DNA of 26,086 nt from Spirochaetes bacterium GWF1_49_6 (GCA_001829395.1 MIBD01000123.1:3795-29880), one strand, 5' to 3'. Shown: positions 7,068 through 14,864, counted from the stretch's first letter. Notes: generated by a model from the sequence alone, not told the origin. Program-made: numbers and translations.

Positions 7068-8098
7068 TCCTCATCTCCTTCATCTGTATCATCGAAATCC
7101 TCATCGTCTATATCGGAAAGTCCGTCTTCGGATTTCCCGGTATCGAGCGTGAGATTATACATTTTTATCTTCTCGGAAATCTCCGTCAGGGACTTCTTTC
7201 CGAAGTTTTTGATCTTCATCAGCGAATCTTTATCGTAAGTGATTAGATCGCCGATCGTGTCGATTTCCGCGCTCTTGAGGCAGTTATATGAACGCACCGA
7301 CAGGTCGAGTTCCTCGATAGGCTTCAGGAGAACATCGTCGCCGGGCCCGCTTTCGGAGATCGACGCGGAGGAAATACTTTCCTCTTCCTCTTCGAACTCG
7401 ACGAACAGCGAGAAATATTTCTTCAGGATCGACGCCGCATCGCTCATCGCGTCTACAGGCGAAATCGTGCCGTCAGACCATACTTCCATCACGATCTTTT
7501 CACAGTCGGTCTTTTCGCCGACACGGAAATCTTCTACTATAAAATTCACTTTCTGTATAGGCGAGAAAATCGCGTCCACGGGGATAACGGCGATTACCGA
7601 ATTGGAGTCCATCGCGTCTTCCGACGAACGATAACCGCGCCCGAACTCGATTTGTATATCGAGCGAGAGATCCGCTTCATCGTTCAACGTCGCGATTTTC
7701 AATTCGGGGTTGACCACTTCGACAGTGACATCTACCGCGAAATCTTTCGCGGTAAATTCGCCGGGACCCTTTTTATTGATATGAATAATCTTCTTATCGG
7801 AATTATCCAAAAGTGTCATGCGAATCTTCTTGATCGCGAGAATGATATCCGTCAGGTCTTCTTTGACCCCTTTAACCGGCTCGAACTCGTGACTGATCCC
7901 TTCTATCTTAACAGAAGTAATCGCGTATCCGGGAATGGCGCTCAGGAGTATTCTGCGCAGAGAATTCGCGATAGTAATACCTACCCCTTTATCGAACGGA
8001 TAGATACTGAATTTCCCATAATTATTAGAATAGGAACTCTTTTCATATTTCATCTCATGTGGCAATATTAAATCTTTTAGTAGTCCTTTATGTGCCAT
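7064..8098 (-). CDS. rpoA: DNA-directed RNA polymerase alpha subunit
   Basis: Alpha dimerises to seed RNA polymerase assembly. At 344 residues the protein is slightly longer than usual. The N-terminal domain (about 1-230) holds the N45-SLRR dimerisation and assembly motif. An acidic linker with five consecutive Glu (236-240) leads to the C-terminal domain (about 257-318). That domain keeps the DNA-binding residues equivalent to E. coli R265, N268, C269, K271, G296, K298 and S299 (here R269, N272, C273, K275, G300, K302, S303). The last 21 residues (324-344) form an added tail with 14 Asp or Glu. Start ATG at 8098; the upstream gap of 32 nt to rpsD is the largest in the cluster, with AGGGAGG as ribosome site. 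Confidence 0.98.
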   Translation of the reverse strand: MAHKGLLKDLILPHEMKYEKSSYSNNYGKFSIYPFDKGVGITIANSLRRILLSAIPGYAITSVKIEGISHEFEPVKGVKEDLTDIILAIKKIRMTLLDNSDKKIIHINKKGPGEFTAKDFAVDVTVEVVNPELKIATLNDEADLSLDIQIEFGRGYRSSEDAMDSNSVIAVIPVDAIFSPIQKVNFIVEDFRVGEKTDCEKIVMEVWSDGTISPVDAMSDAASILKKYFSLFVEFEEEEESISSASISESGPGDDVLLKPIEELDLSVRSYNCLKSAEIDTIGDLITYDKDSLMKIKNFGKKSLTEISEKIKMYNLTLDTGKSEDGLSDIDDEDFDDTDEGDEE

Positions 8099-8130
8099 TT
8101 ATTAAACCTCCCTAAAAAAGGAAATCCGCA

Positions 8131-8763
8131 TTACTTCGAATACAATTCGACGATTAAAGGCTCGTTAATCTCGACTTCAAGCGCCATTTCCGCTTTTTCA
8201 GGAATATGCAGAACCTTTACCGACTTTTTCTTATAATCCGCTTCGAGCCATACCGGCACGACACGATTTTCTACCTTGGAGAGCGCTTCATCCACAATAG
8301 TCATCTTTGCGCCTTTATCAGCTAATGTAATCACATCGCCGATTTTGAGCAGATAGGAAGGTATGTCCACCTTCTTACCGTTGATCTGAATATGCCCGTG
8401 CCCGACAAACTGACGGGCGGCCTTTCTCGATGCGGCGAATCCTACGCGGTAAACCACGTTATCTAAACGGCGTTCGAGTATCTGCAAAAGCAAGATACCT
8501 GTAATACCTTTTAATTGGCTCGCGGTTTCAAAATACTTCCGGAACTGGCGTTCCAAAAGCCCGTAGTAGCGTTTCACTTTCTGCTTCTCGCGAAGCTGAA
8601 CCGCGTACTCGGTCGGTTTTTTACGGAACTTCGGAATCATGCCGGGAGGCGTCTTTCTTTTAGTAACAGCGCATTTCGCTGTATAACAACGGTCGCCTTT
8701 CAGGAATAATCTAACTCCCTCGCGGCGGCATTGCCGGCAGGAAGCATCAGTATATCTACCCAT
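8131..8763 (-). CDS. rpsD: 30S ribosomal protein S4 (zinc-type)
   Basis: S4 is a primary 16S rRNA-binding protein that nucleates small-subunit assembly. The 210-residue length is normal. A zinc finger at the N-terminus uses C9, C12, C26 and C31, the ancestral four-Cys form. The S4 RNA-binding domain spans about 98-160, including RLDNVVYR and the G-H-G-H-I-Q-I-N-G turn. The C-terminus ends NEPLIVELYSK. In E. coli S4 represses the alpha operon through a pseudoknot upstream of rpsM; here only 15 nt separate rpmJ from rpsM, so that leader is absent. Gap to rpsK is 11 nt. Confidence 0.98.
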   Translation of the reverse strand: MGRYTDASCRQCRREGVRLFLKGDRCYTAKCAVTKRKTPPGMIPKFRKKPTEYAVQLREKQKVKRYYGLLERQFRKYFETASQLKGITGILLLQILERRLDNVVYRVGFAASRKAARQFVGHGHIQINGKKVDIPSYLLKIGDVITLADKGAKMTIVDEALSKVENRVVPVWLEADYKKKSVKVLHIPEKAEMALEVEINEPLIVELYSK

Positions 8764-8774
8764 CTATTACCTCA

Positions 8775-9170
8775 CTATACTCTTCTCTTTTTTCTGGGAC
8801 GGCATCCATTGTGCGGTATCGGTGTGATATCACGGATGCTTTTGACCTTGATACCCGCCCCGTCTATCGCACGTATAGCGGACTCACGGCCGGGGCCGGG
8901 GCCTTTTACACGTACATGTACGGACTCGAGGCCATGGTACTTCGCCGCGTCAAGCGCTTTTTCACAAGCAAGCTGCGAGGCGTAGGGAGTACCCTTTTTG
9001 GTGCCTTTGAAACCGGCAACGCCCGCGCTGGACCAGCTCAACGCGTTCCCGTTCATATCGGTTACCGTAATCAGTGTATTGTTAAACGATGCCTGGATAT
9101 TGACAATCCCTTCCAGTACGTTCTTCTTTTCTTTCTTTTTTCTCGTAACTGCGGCTTTCTTAGTTGCCAT
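8775..9170 (-). CDS. rpsK: 30S ribosomal protein S11
   Basis: S11 forms part of the platform next to the mRNA exit on the 30S subunit. The 131-residue protein shows the family core, with I23-NIQASFNNTLIT, then G-T-P-Y-A-S around 60, and G-P-G-P-G-R at 91-96. The basic C-terminus is PHNGCRPRKKRRV. The N-terminal 16 residues are Lys-rich, as is common. It lies between rpsM and rpsD with gaps of 14 and 11 nt in the normal alpha-operon order. Confidence 0.98.
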   Translation of the reverse strand: MATKKAAVTRKKKEKKNVLEGIVNIQASFNNTLITVTDMNGNALSWSSAGVAGFKGTKKGTPYASQLACEKALDAAKYHGLESVHVRVKGPGPGRESAIRAIDGAGIKVKSIRDITPIPHNGCRPRKKRRV

Positions 9171-9184
9171 TAACTAATCCTCCG

Positions 9185-9556
9185 TTATTTCTTTTTCGCG
9201 CCGATGGCGTTCTGGCGAGGCCCTTTCCAGGTTCTCGCATTGGTCTTCGTGCGCTGTCCGCGTACGGGGAGACCTATTTTATGCCGATGCCCGCGGTAAC
9301 ACGCGATATCGATCAAGCGCTTTATATTCATCGCGACTTCCGTTCTCAGGTCGCCCTCGACTTTAAAGTTCTTCTCGATGACTTCCCTGATACGAGCCAA
9401 CTCGTCTTCCGACAAGCTCGATACTTTTTTATCCGGCTCTACTTTTGCGAGTTCGACAATCTTTTTCGCGGTGGTACTACCGACCCCGAAAATATAGGTC
9501 AACCCGATAATAGTCGTTTTATGATTGGGTACTTCCCGACCTGCTATACGTGCCAT
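9185..9556 (-). CDS. rpsM: 30S ribosomal protein S13
   Basis: S13 sits in the head of the 30S subunit and contacts the P-site tRNA and bridge B1. The 123-residue length is standard. It begins MARIAGREVPNHK and holds GLTYIFGVG at 18-26, the helix-hairpin-helix signature of the family. The flexible basic C-terminal tail carries G-L-P-V-R-G-Q-R-T followed by N-A-R-T-W-K-G, matching the tRNA-contacting extension. In most bacteria rpmJ precedes it, as here (15-nt gap). Confidence 0.98.
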   Translation of the reverse strand: MARIAGREVPNHKTTIIGLTYIFGVGSTTAKKIVELAKVEPDKKVSSLSEDELARIREVIEKNFKVEGDLRTEVAMNIKRLIDIACYRGHRHKIGLPVRGQRTKTNARTWKGPRQNAIGAKKK

Positions 9557-9571
9557 ATTCTTCCTCCTCCG

Positions 9572-9700
9572 TTAAACCCGTTTCGAACCGCGCTGGCGCT
9601 GCTTGTGCTTGGGGTTCTCACAAATAATACGCACAACGCCATAACGCCTGATAACACGGCATTTCTCGCAAATCGGTTTTACTGACGCACGAACTTTCAT
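9572..9700 (-). CDS. rpmJ: 50S ribosomal protein L36 (zinc-type)
   Basis: This short gene codes for 42 residues beginning MKVRASVKPI and ending GSKRV. The zinc-ribbon ligands C11, C14, C27 and H32 are all present, so this is the zinc-binding form. L36 is a small late-assembly protein of the 50S subunit near the base of the L7/L12 stalk. The ATG is at 9700 and the TAA at 9574-9572. An AGAGGAAAAAT stretch upstream gives a modest ribosome site. It sits between infA (24 nt) and rpsM (15 nt), its usual place. At 42 residues it is a few residues longer than the common 37-38 form, with the extra length at the C-terminal end. Confidence 0.97.
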   Translation of the reverse strand: MKVRASVKPICEKCRVIRRYGVVRIICENPKHKQRQRGSKRV

Positions 9701-9724
9701 ATTTTTCCTCTCATTCTTTGTCCA

Positions 9725-9943
9725 TCACTTATAACGATACACAATTCTCCCTTTGGTCAAATCATAGGGAGAGAGTTCGATATTTACCTTATCTCCGGGG
9801 GTTATCTTGATGTAATTCATCCTCATTTTTCCCGAGATATGTGCCAGAATCTGGCGTTTCCCCTCGAGTTCTACCCTGAACATCGCGTTGGGTAGCTGTT
9901 CGATGACCGTTCCGTCAAGACGGATGACATCTTCTTTGTCCAT
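9725..9943 (-). CDS. infA: Translation initiation factor IF-1
   Basis: IF-1 binds the A site of the 30S subunit during initiation. The 72-residue S1/OB-fold protein begins MDKEDVIRLDGTV and contains LPNAMFRVEL and the basic turn SGKMRMNYIKI, with the usual end TKGRIVYRYK. I chose ATG at 9943 because it gives the standard length. It overlaps the adk stop (TGATG), which favours coupled translation. A TTG directly upstream (9946) is also in frame and lies closer to the AAAGGAGG site (10 nt instead of 13), so a 73-residue product starting there is possible. The map gene that often sits between adk and infA is absent. Confidence 0.96.
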   Translation of the reverse strand: MDKEDVIRLDGTVIEQLPNAMFRVELEGKRQILAHISGKMRMNYIKITPGDKVNIELSPYDLTKGRIVYRYK

Positions 9944-10587
9944 CAAGACTTTAAAACCTCCTTTATGTCGGCAAATACTTCATCAATGTTCTTTTCGCCT
10001 TTTATTACAGTTAGGACGCCTTTTTCTTTATAATAGTTTACCGCCGCGACTGTCTGATCCTTATAGACCTTCAACCGGTTCGTAACTGTTTCGATCTTGT
10101 CGTCGTCACGGATAATCAAGTCTTCGCCTGATACATCGCACTTTCCCTCAACCTTCGGGGGATTGAAGTGGATATTGTATATCTTTCCGCTATTGACCGC
10201 GGTACGGCGGCCGGTCAGACGCTTGATCAGCTGGTTCTCGTCCACATCGATCAGTATCACATGCGTCAACGGAGCGCTGGCGAGTTTCGCGTCAAGCACC
10301 TTCGCCTGGTTCAGACTGCGCGGAAACCCGTCAAGCAGGTATCCGTTCTGGCAGTCGTCCTTGCTGATACGGTCGAAGAGTACGTCGACAACAGCCTCAT
10401 CGGGAACCAGTTCGCCGCGGCTCATATAACCGCGAATCATATCGGCGAGTTCCGATTTCCCTTCCTTGATCATCGCGCGGAATATGTCTCCGGTCGATAT
10501 ATGGGGGATGTTGAGAAATTTGCAGACCATGTCGGCCTGTGTACCTTTTCCGCCTCCGGGAGGCCCTATGAATACAATATTATACAT
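9943..10587 (-). CDS. adk: Adenylate kinase, long-LID form with atypical LID residues
   Basis: This enzyme interconverts ATP plus AMP and two ADP. ATG at 10587 gives 214 residues starting MYNIVFIGPPGGGKGTQ; the GTG two codons earlier is in frame, but the GGAAG site is well spaced from the ATG. The P-loop is G8-PPGGGKGT, STGD at 31-34 and DGFPRS at 86-91 bind AMP, and the LID runs from about 125 to 163. At the four positions where zinc forms have Cys and enteric forms have H, S, D and T, this protein has A130, S133, C150 and S153. It therefore belongs to neither class. It is 12 nt downstream of secY and overlaps infA by one base. Confidence 0.97.
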   Translation of the reverse strand: MYNIVFIGPPGGGKGTQADMVCKFLNIPHISTGDIFRAMIKEGKSELADMIRGYMSRGELVPDEAVVDVLFDRISKDDCQNGYLLDGFPRSLNQAKVLDAKLASAPLTHVILIDVDENQLIKRLTGRRTAVNSGKIYNIHFNPPKVEGKCDVSGEDLIIRDDDKIETVTNRLKVYKDQTVAAVNYYKEKGVLTVIKGEKNIDEVFADIKEVLKS

Positions 10588-10599
10588 TTTCACTTCCGT

Positions 10600-12252
10600 T
10601 TATCTGTTTTTCTGGGCTTTCTTGTGATGCAGGAACCCGTCCAAATGATGCATCATCATATGCGACTCCAACTGCTTCAAGCTGTCGAGAGCCACACCCA
10701 CCATAATCAGTAACGATGTACCGCCCATCAGGTAACCCATATCCTGGGGTATCTCGAGACGGTTGATAACAAACGACGGCATCAGCGCGATCGTACCGAG
10801 GAACAGCGCGCCGGGGAGCGTGATACGGCTTAATACAAATCCGATATACTCCTGCGTCTTCTGTCCGGGACGTATCCCGGGAATAAACCCGCCCTGCTTT
10901 CTCAGGTTCTCCGCGATATCGTGGGGGTTCAGTTCTATTTCAGTATAGAAGTACGCGAAGAATATAATCATCATAAAGTAAACTATCGAGTACCAGAGCT
11001 TGCCCGGCAGCATGGCATTGGTAATATCGCTGAAAAATCTCGCGACACTGCTTACCCCATGTACCTGCATCGAGTCGATCTGCCATCCGGCTTCCGACCC
11101 CTGCCCGTCAGTCTTAAAGATCAGGTACGCGGTATCGCCCGCTACACTGACGCTTTTATCGTCGAAACTACCCGTCAGTTGCTGAGGGGATTTCATCGTC
11201 TTATCATATACGTACAGGATATCTTTCCCTTTCTCGGAGCGGAAGTACGGGAAGTGCAGGATAATCATCCTCGCGCCGTCTTCTTTAATCACGTTCGTAA
11301 CATTCAGGTTCATCGGGTATCCGGCGGTATCGCCGAATCCGGGTGATGCTATACTGATCTGTTTCGTATCTTCGTAATTACCCTGCCCGATAAACTGGTA
11401 TATCTGCGCCGGCACCATCAATATGGCTGAGGCGAAGATGATCGGGATAACACCCGTGGGGTTGACCTTGAACGGCAGAAATGAGACCTGCCCGCCGGCG
11501 CCGCCGGAACCCACCATTCGCTTCGCATACTGCACGGGAATCCTTCGTAAGCCCGATTCCTCGAATACGACCACTCCTATCACTATCGCGAATAACGCGA
11601 CGACTATCAGGACGTTTATCGTATCCGGCGATGTGGTCGCGAGGTGATATAACGCTGCGGGGAGTCTCGCGATAATACCGCACATAATGATAAGCGATAT
11701 ACCGTTACCGATACCCCGTTCCGTAATCTGTTCGCCCATCCACATCAGTATTAACGTACCCGCTGTTACGGAGATGATAAACAGTATAAGAAATGTAGTG
11801 TTATCTATCAATATAAACTTTTGCGCCGAACCAGCGTTGTCGGCGATTATATTATTCCCGTAGATGATACCCTGAACAATCGTCACTAAGACGGTGCCGT
11901 AACGGCCATACTGCTGGAACTTCTTTCTGCCCTCGGGTCCTTCCTTCATCATCGCGTCAAGCTGGGGAACAACCGCAGTCAACAACTGCATGATGATCAT
12001 CATAGTGATGTAAGGCATGATACCGAGCGAGAACAGGGAGAGGTTCTTCAGACCGCCGCCTGTGAACAAGCTGATAAAATCAGTCCACGGATTACTTGCC
12101 GCACCCGCGCGGAACTCCTGCAGGATAGAAAGACTGATTCCCGGAACGGGAATATAAATCCCAATACGATAGATAATAAGCAGACCTAAAGTAAAAAGGA
12201 TCTTCTTTCTTATATCCGGAACCTTGAGTATATCGACGAGTGTCTTCAGCAT
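10600..12252 (-). CDS. secY: Protein translocase subunit SecY with large extracytoplasmic insertion
   Basis: SecY is the pore of the Sec translocon in the inner membrane. The ten-TM core is complete: TM1 about 18-38, the plug after it, TM7 about 266-286, TM8 about 419-438, and the C5 loop P458-GIRPG463 with R461, equivalent to the Arg needed for SecA-driven export. The length is 550 residues against roughly 430-440 for the family. The excess lies between TM7 and TM8, residues about 288-418, a loop of only about 30 residues in E. coli. By the positive topology of SecY this loop is outside the cytoplasm. The reading frame is uninterrupted and codon use matches the flanks, so it is an insertion, not an assembly error. 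ATG at 12252 follows AGGAG; rplO ends 8 nt before it. Confidence 0.97.
   Translation of the reverse strand: MLKTLVDILKVPDIRKKILFTLGLLIIYRIGIYIPVPGISLSILQEFRAGAASNPWTDFISLFTGGGLKNLSLFSLGIMPYITMMIIMQLLTAVVPQLDAMMKEGPEGRKKFQQYGRYGTVLVTIVQGIIYGNNIIADNAGSAQKFILIDNTTFLILFIISVTAGTLILMWMGEQITERGIGNGISLIIMCGIIARLPAALYHLATTSPDTINVLIVVALFAIVIGVVVFEESGLRRIPVQYAKRMVGSGGAGGQVSFLPFKVNPTGVIPIIFASAILMVPAQIYQFIGQGNYEDTKQISIASPGFGDTAGYPMNLNVTNVIKEDGARMIILHFPYFRSEKGKDILYVYDKTMKSPQQLTGSFDDKSVSVAGDTAYLIFKTDGQGSEAGWQIDSMQVHGVSSVARFFSDITNAMLPGKLWYSIVYFMMIIFFAYFYTEIELNPHDIAENLRKQGGFIPGIRPGQKTQEYIGFVLSRITLPGALFLGTIALMPSFVINRLEIPQDMGYLMGGTSLLIMVGVALDSLKQLESHMMMHHLDGFLHHKKAQKNR
11065..11355 (-). other. CUB-like domain inserted in the SecY TM7-TM8 loop
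   Basis: This covers SecY residues about 300-396. The pattern follows the CUB consensus: S303-P-G-F, then Y312-P-M-N, hydrophobic strands, F334-P-Y-F337, D344-ILYVYD350, L359-T-G361, L377-I-F-K-T-D382 and G389-W390. E340, D344 and D382 fall where calcium-binding CUB domains carry their acidic ligands. The cysteines of animal CUB domains are absent, as is usual for bacterial versions. The domain was recognised by eye, without a profile search. Confidence 0.6.
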
Positions 12253-12260
12253 GAGTTCTC

Positions 12261-12716
12261 CTACTGCTGGGATTCGATAAGTTCTACGGAACCGCCCGCC
12301 TGTTCGACTTTCAACTTAGCGGTTGCAGAACAAGCATTCACCTTAATCTTTAAACCCTTTATCGTCAGTTCGCCGTTGGCTAGAAGTTTGACCGGCGACT
12401 TATTGGACTTTATCAATCCAGACTTTCTGATCGCTTCAACCGTTACTTCCGAACCTTCCTTAAAGGAAACAAGGTCGCGAAGATTGATTATATTGAAGTA
12501 TATTTTATTAATATTCTTGAAACCGCGCTTCGGCATACGGCGGTATAACGGCATCTGCCCGCCTTCGAACCCGGGTCGTACTCCTCCGCCGGAGCGAGCC
12601 TTCTGCCCCTTGTTACCGCGACCGCAGCGTACACCCTTACCGTTACCGGAACCTCTGCCTCGGCGAATGGGACTCTTCTTGGAACCCGGAACGGGCTTAA
12701 TTTCTATAAAGTTCAT
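12261..12716 (-). CDS. rplO: 50S ribosomal protein L15
   Basis: L15 is a late-binding 50S protein with a long basic N-terminal extension that threads into 23S rRNA. The 151-residue length is normal. The Gly/Arg-rich segment (about 14-60) contains GRGSGNGKG and GGVRPGFEGGQMPLYRR, followed by the globular domain ending in a G-G-x-V-E-L-I motif. It starts 15 nt after rpsE. In most bacteria rpmD (L30) lies between these two genes; here there is no room for it. Confidence 0.98.
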   Translation of the reverse strand: MNFIEIKPVPGSKKSPIRRGRGSGNGKGVRCGRGNKGQKARSGGGVRPGFEGGQMPLYRRMPKRGFKNINKIYFNIINLRDLVSFKEGSEVTVEAIRKSGLIKSNKSPVKLLANGELTIKGLKIKVNACSATAKLKVEQAGGSVELIESQQ

Positions 12717-12731
12717 TTTTTTCTCCTCGGC

Positions 12732-13292
12732 TTATTCGGATTTAGACGGCATTCCGAAAACTTCCTGTACCGTCTTTCCGCGCTTTTCGGCTATTTTCTT
12801 CACGTCCATCAGACTATGCAATCCCTGAAGCGTCGCCTTCACCAAGTTGAACGCGTTGGTAGAACGCAGGGACTTGGTCAATACATCCTTCAGGCCGACC
12901 ATTTCGAGAACCGGTCTGACCGCGCCGCCGGCGATAACACCGGTACCGGGAGATGCCGGACTCATCCAGACCTCGCCGCTTTTAAAGCGCCCGACTACCT
13001 CGTGAGGGATAGTGGAGCCTTTGCTCAGGACGGGTTTGGCTTCTCTGATCGCTTTATCTTTAGCTTTGCGGATAGCGTCCATCAATTCATTCGCCTTACC
13101 GTACCCGACGCCGACCATTCCTTTGGTGTTGCCGACTACGATTATCGCGTTGAACCGGAAACGTTTGCCTCCGCGAGTGACCTTCGCAACACGGCGAAGT
13201 TTAACTACTCTCTCTTCCCACTCGCTCTCGACTTTCTCTTTCTTCCGGTCCTTGAATCTGTCTCTGTCTCGGTTGCCTTTATTTTCCGCCAT
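12732..13292 (-). CDS. rpsE: 30S ribosomal protein S5
   Basis: S5 lines the mRNA entry channel and affects decoding accuracy. Its 186 residues begin with a charged Lys/Arg/Glu stretch (1-25). The double-stranded RNA-binding-like domain follows, with the S5 signature V31-KLRRVAKVTRGGKRF, then GYGKANE. The C-terminal domain holds PASPGTGVIAGGAVR around 114-128. Both ends show strong ribosome sites. Gaps are 21 nt from rplR and 15 nt to rplO. Confidence 0.98.
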   Translation of the reverse strand: MAENKGNRDRDRFKDRKKEKVESEWEERVVKLRRVAKVTRGGKRFRFNAIIVVGNTKGMVGVGYGKANELMDAIRKAKDKAIREAKPVLSKGSTIPHEVVGRFKSGEVWMSPASPGTGVIAGGAVRPVLEMVGLKDVLTKSLRSTNAFNLVKATLQGLHSLMDVKKIAEKRGKTVQEVFGMPSKSE

Positions 13293-13313
13293 TTTTCACC
13301 TCAAATTCTTTTT

Positions 13314-13682
13314 TTAGAACTGTATTCCACCCTCGCGGCAGCTATCCGCGAGCGCTTTGATTTTCCCATGATACTGGTAACCGTTTCTGTCGAATACGAC
13401 TTTATCGATCTTCTTGCTTTTCAGCTTTTTCGCAATCGCGGTTCCCAATACCTTAGCGGATTCAATATCCTTACCCAACTTCTTATCGGCCATCTCTTTC
13501 GATACGGACGAAATACTGCAAATCACGGTATGATTACTATCATCTATTACCTGCGCATAGATATACTTATTCGTCTTGGTGACAATCAGTCTCGGACGTT
13601 CCGCCGAAGATTTCAGGTGCTTCTTACTGCGAAGACGGCGCTTGGTATATTGTTTGTTCTTATGTGAAATAACATCTATCAT
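13314..13682 (-). CDS. rplR: 50S ribosomal protein L18
   Basis: L18 binds 5S rRNA together with L5 and helps attach it to the central protuberance. The 122-residue protein has the basic N-terminal segment, then RPRLIVTKTNKYIYAQVID and the D-R-N-G-Y-Q-Y-H-G-K-I-KALAD end typical of the family. It follows rplF by 20 nt and precedes rpsE by 21 nt in the usual spc order. Confidence 0.98.
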   Translation of the reverse strand: MIDVISHKNKQYTKRRLRSKKHLKSSAERPRLIVTKTNKYIYAQVIDDSNHTVICSISSVSKEMADKKLGKDIESAKVLGTAIAKKLKSKKIDKVVFDRNGYQYHGKIKALADSCREGGIQF

Positions 13683-13702
13683 CTTTCAATTCTCCTTACT
13701 GT

Positions 13703-14248
13703 CTATTTTTTAGCGCCTGCTTTCCCTTCTTTCAGCCGTACCACTTCGTCTTTATAACGAATACCCTTGCCTTTGTAAGGTTCGGGAGGGCGGATGAAGC
13801 GAAGGTTCGCAGCGACCTGTCCGACTATCTGCTTATTGATACCGGTAATATTCAGGATCGCAATACCGTCGGTAGCGATCTTTACGCCGGCCGGTACGGG
13901 GAATTTCATCGGATGAGAAAAGCCCGCTGTAATCATCAGGGCATTTCCCGACATTTCCCATTTATAACCGATACCCTTTATTTCCATCGTTTTGGTAAAT
14001 CCGGTGGTAACACCGGTAACCGAGTTACGGATGAGAGACCAGTACAGCCCCTGTAACGCGCGGGCATTCCCTGCGTCGCTTTTCCGCTCGACCATTACCT
14101 TACTGTCTTCTATCTTAATGCTGATAAAATTAGGAAGAAACTTCTCCTCTAATTTTCCGAGCGGACCTTCCACCACGATAACGTTACCGTCAATACGGAT
14201 GTTCACACCCTGGGGAATATGTACAGGCTTTTTCGCTAATCTTGACAT
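13703..14248 (-). CDS. rplF: 50S ribosomal protein L6
   Basis: L6 lies near the factor-binding centre of the 50S subunit. The 181-residue length is standard. It has two tandem domains: MSRLAKKPVHIPQGVN opens the first, and GIGYKWEMSGNALMITAGFSHP lies at the boundary. The signature P-E-P-Y-K-G-K-G-I-R-Y is at about 155-165, followed by a Lys-rich end. The gap to rplR is 20 nt, and rpsH ends 11 nt before its ATG. Confidence 0.98.
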   Translation of the reverse strand: MSRLAKKPVHIPQGVNIRIDGNVIVVEGPLGKLEEKFLPNFISIKIEDSKVMVERKSDAGNARALQGLYWSLIRNSVTGVTTGFTKTMEIKGIGYKWEMSGNALMITAGFSHPMKFPVPAGVKIATDGIAILNITGINKQIVGQVAANLRFIRPPEPYKGKGIRYKDEVVRLKEGKAGAKK

Positions 14249-14259
14249 ATTTTCCTCTC

Positions 14260-14646
14260 CTACCAGACCGAGCAGATAACTTCGCCGCCTATACCGATAG
14301 CGCGGGCTTCCTTATTGGTCAGCACGCCTCTCGAGGTGGTCAGTATCGCCACACCCATGTTGTTGTACACGCTGGGGATTTTATCCTTCGACACATATAT
14401 GCGGCGGCTCAGGTGACTGACCCGTCTCAGACCCGCTATTACGGATTTACCGTTCGACATATATTTCAATATCACGGTAAACGCGTAAGGGGAGTCCTTA
14501 CTCTGCGAATAGTCAAGAATATAACCTTCTTTTTTCAATATTTTTAATATATCCTCAATCAGGTTATTCTTTGCAACATCAACCGTGGCGATTTTTCTCG
14601 ACCCGGCATTTCTGATTTTCGTTAGGGTATCTGCGATCTTATCCAT
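14260..14646 (-). CDS. rpsH: 30S ribosomal protein S8
   Basis: S8 is a primary 16S rRNA binder of the central domain and, in E. coli, the translational repressor of the spc operon through the rplX-rplE region. The 128-residue protein begins MDKIADTLTKIRNAG and ends with the signature S104-RGVLTNKEAR followed by GGEVICSVW. The start is a few residues shorter than the MSMTDPIAD form but is preceded by a good GGAG site. I could not recognise an S8-binding hairpin around rplX-rplE by eye. Confidence 0.97.
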   Translation of the reverse strand: MDKIADTLTKIRNAGSRKIATVDVAKNNLIEDILKILKKEGYILDYSQSKDSPYAFTVILKYMSNGKSVIAGLRRVSHLSRRIYVSKDKIPSVYNNMGVAILTTSRGVLTNKEARAIGIGGEVICSVW

Positions 14647-14666
14647 TTTCCGCTCCGTCTGTCATT

Positions 14667-14852
14667 TTACCAACTGGACTTGGTCACACCGGGGATCAGC
14701 CCTTCGCTCGCGAAGTTTCTGAAGCAAATTCGGCATATCCCGAAATCACGCATATAACCGCGGGGTCTCCCGCAGATATTGCATCGGTTATATTTTCTTA
14801 CCTTGAATTTAGGCGTTCTTTTCCACTTTTCGATAATCGATGTCTTGGCCAT
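14667..14852 (-). CDS. rpsN: 30S ribosomal protein S14 type Z (zinc-binding)
   Basis: ATG at 14852 gives the standard 61-residue short S14, MAKTSIIEKWKR to TKSSW. GGAGG lies 5 nt upstream of this ATG, so it is preferred over an in-frame TTG one codon earlier. The zinc ligands C24, C27, C40 and C43 are all present. S14 lies in the 30S head close to S3 and S10. This is the short zinc form, not the longer Cys-free form of enterics. Its position between rplE and rpsH is the usual one. Confidence 0.98.
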   Translation of the reverse strand: MAKTSIIEKWKRTPKFKVRKYNRCNICGRPRGYMRDFGICRICFRNFASEGLIPGVTKSSW

Positions 14853-14864
14853 CAAATCCTCCGC

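Noticed and set aside
10600..12252. Possibility that the SecY insert is an intein or an assembly error
   Set aside because: No intein splice motifs (Cys or Ser at the junction, terminal His-Asn) are seen, the frame is continuous, and codon use matches the flanks.
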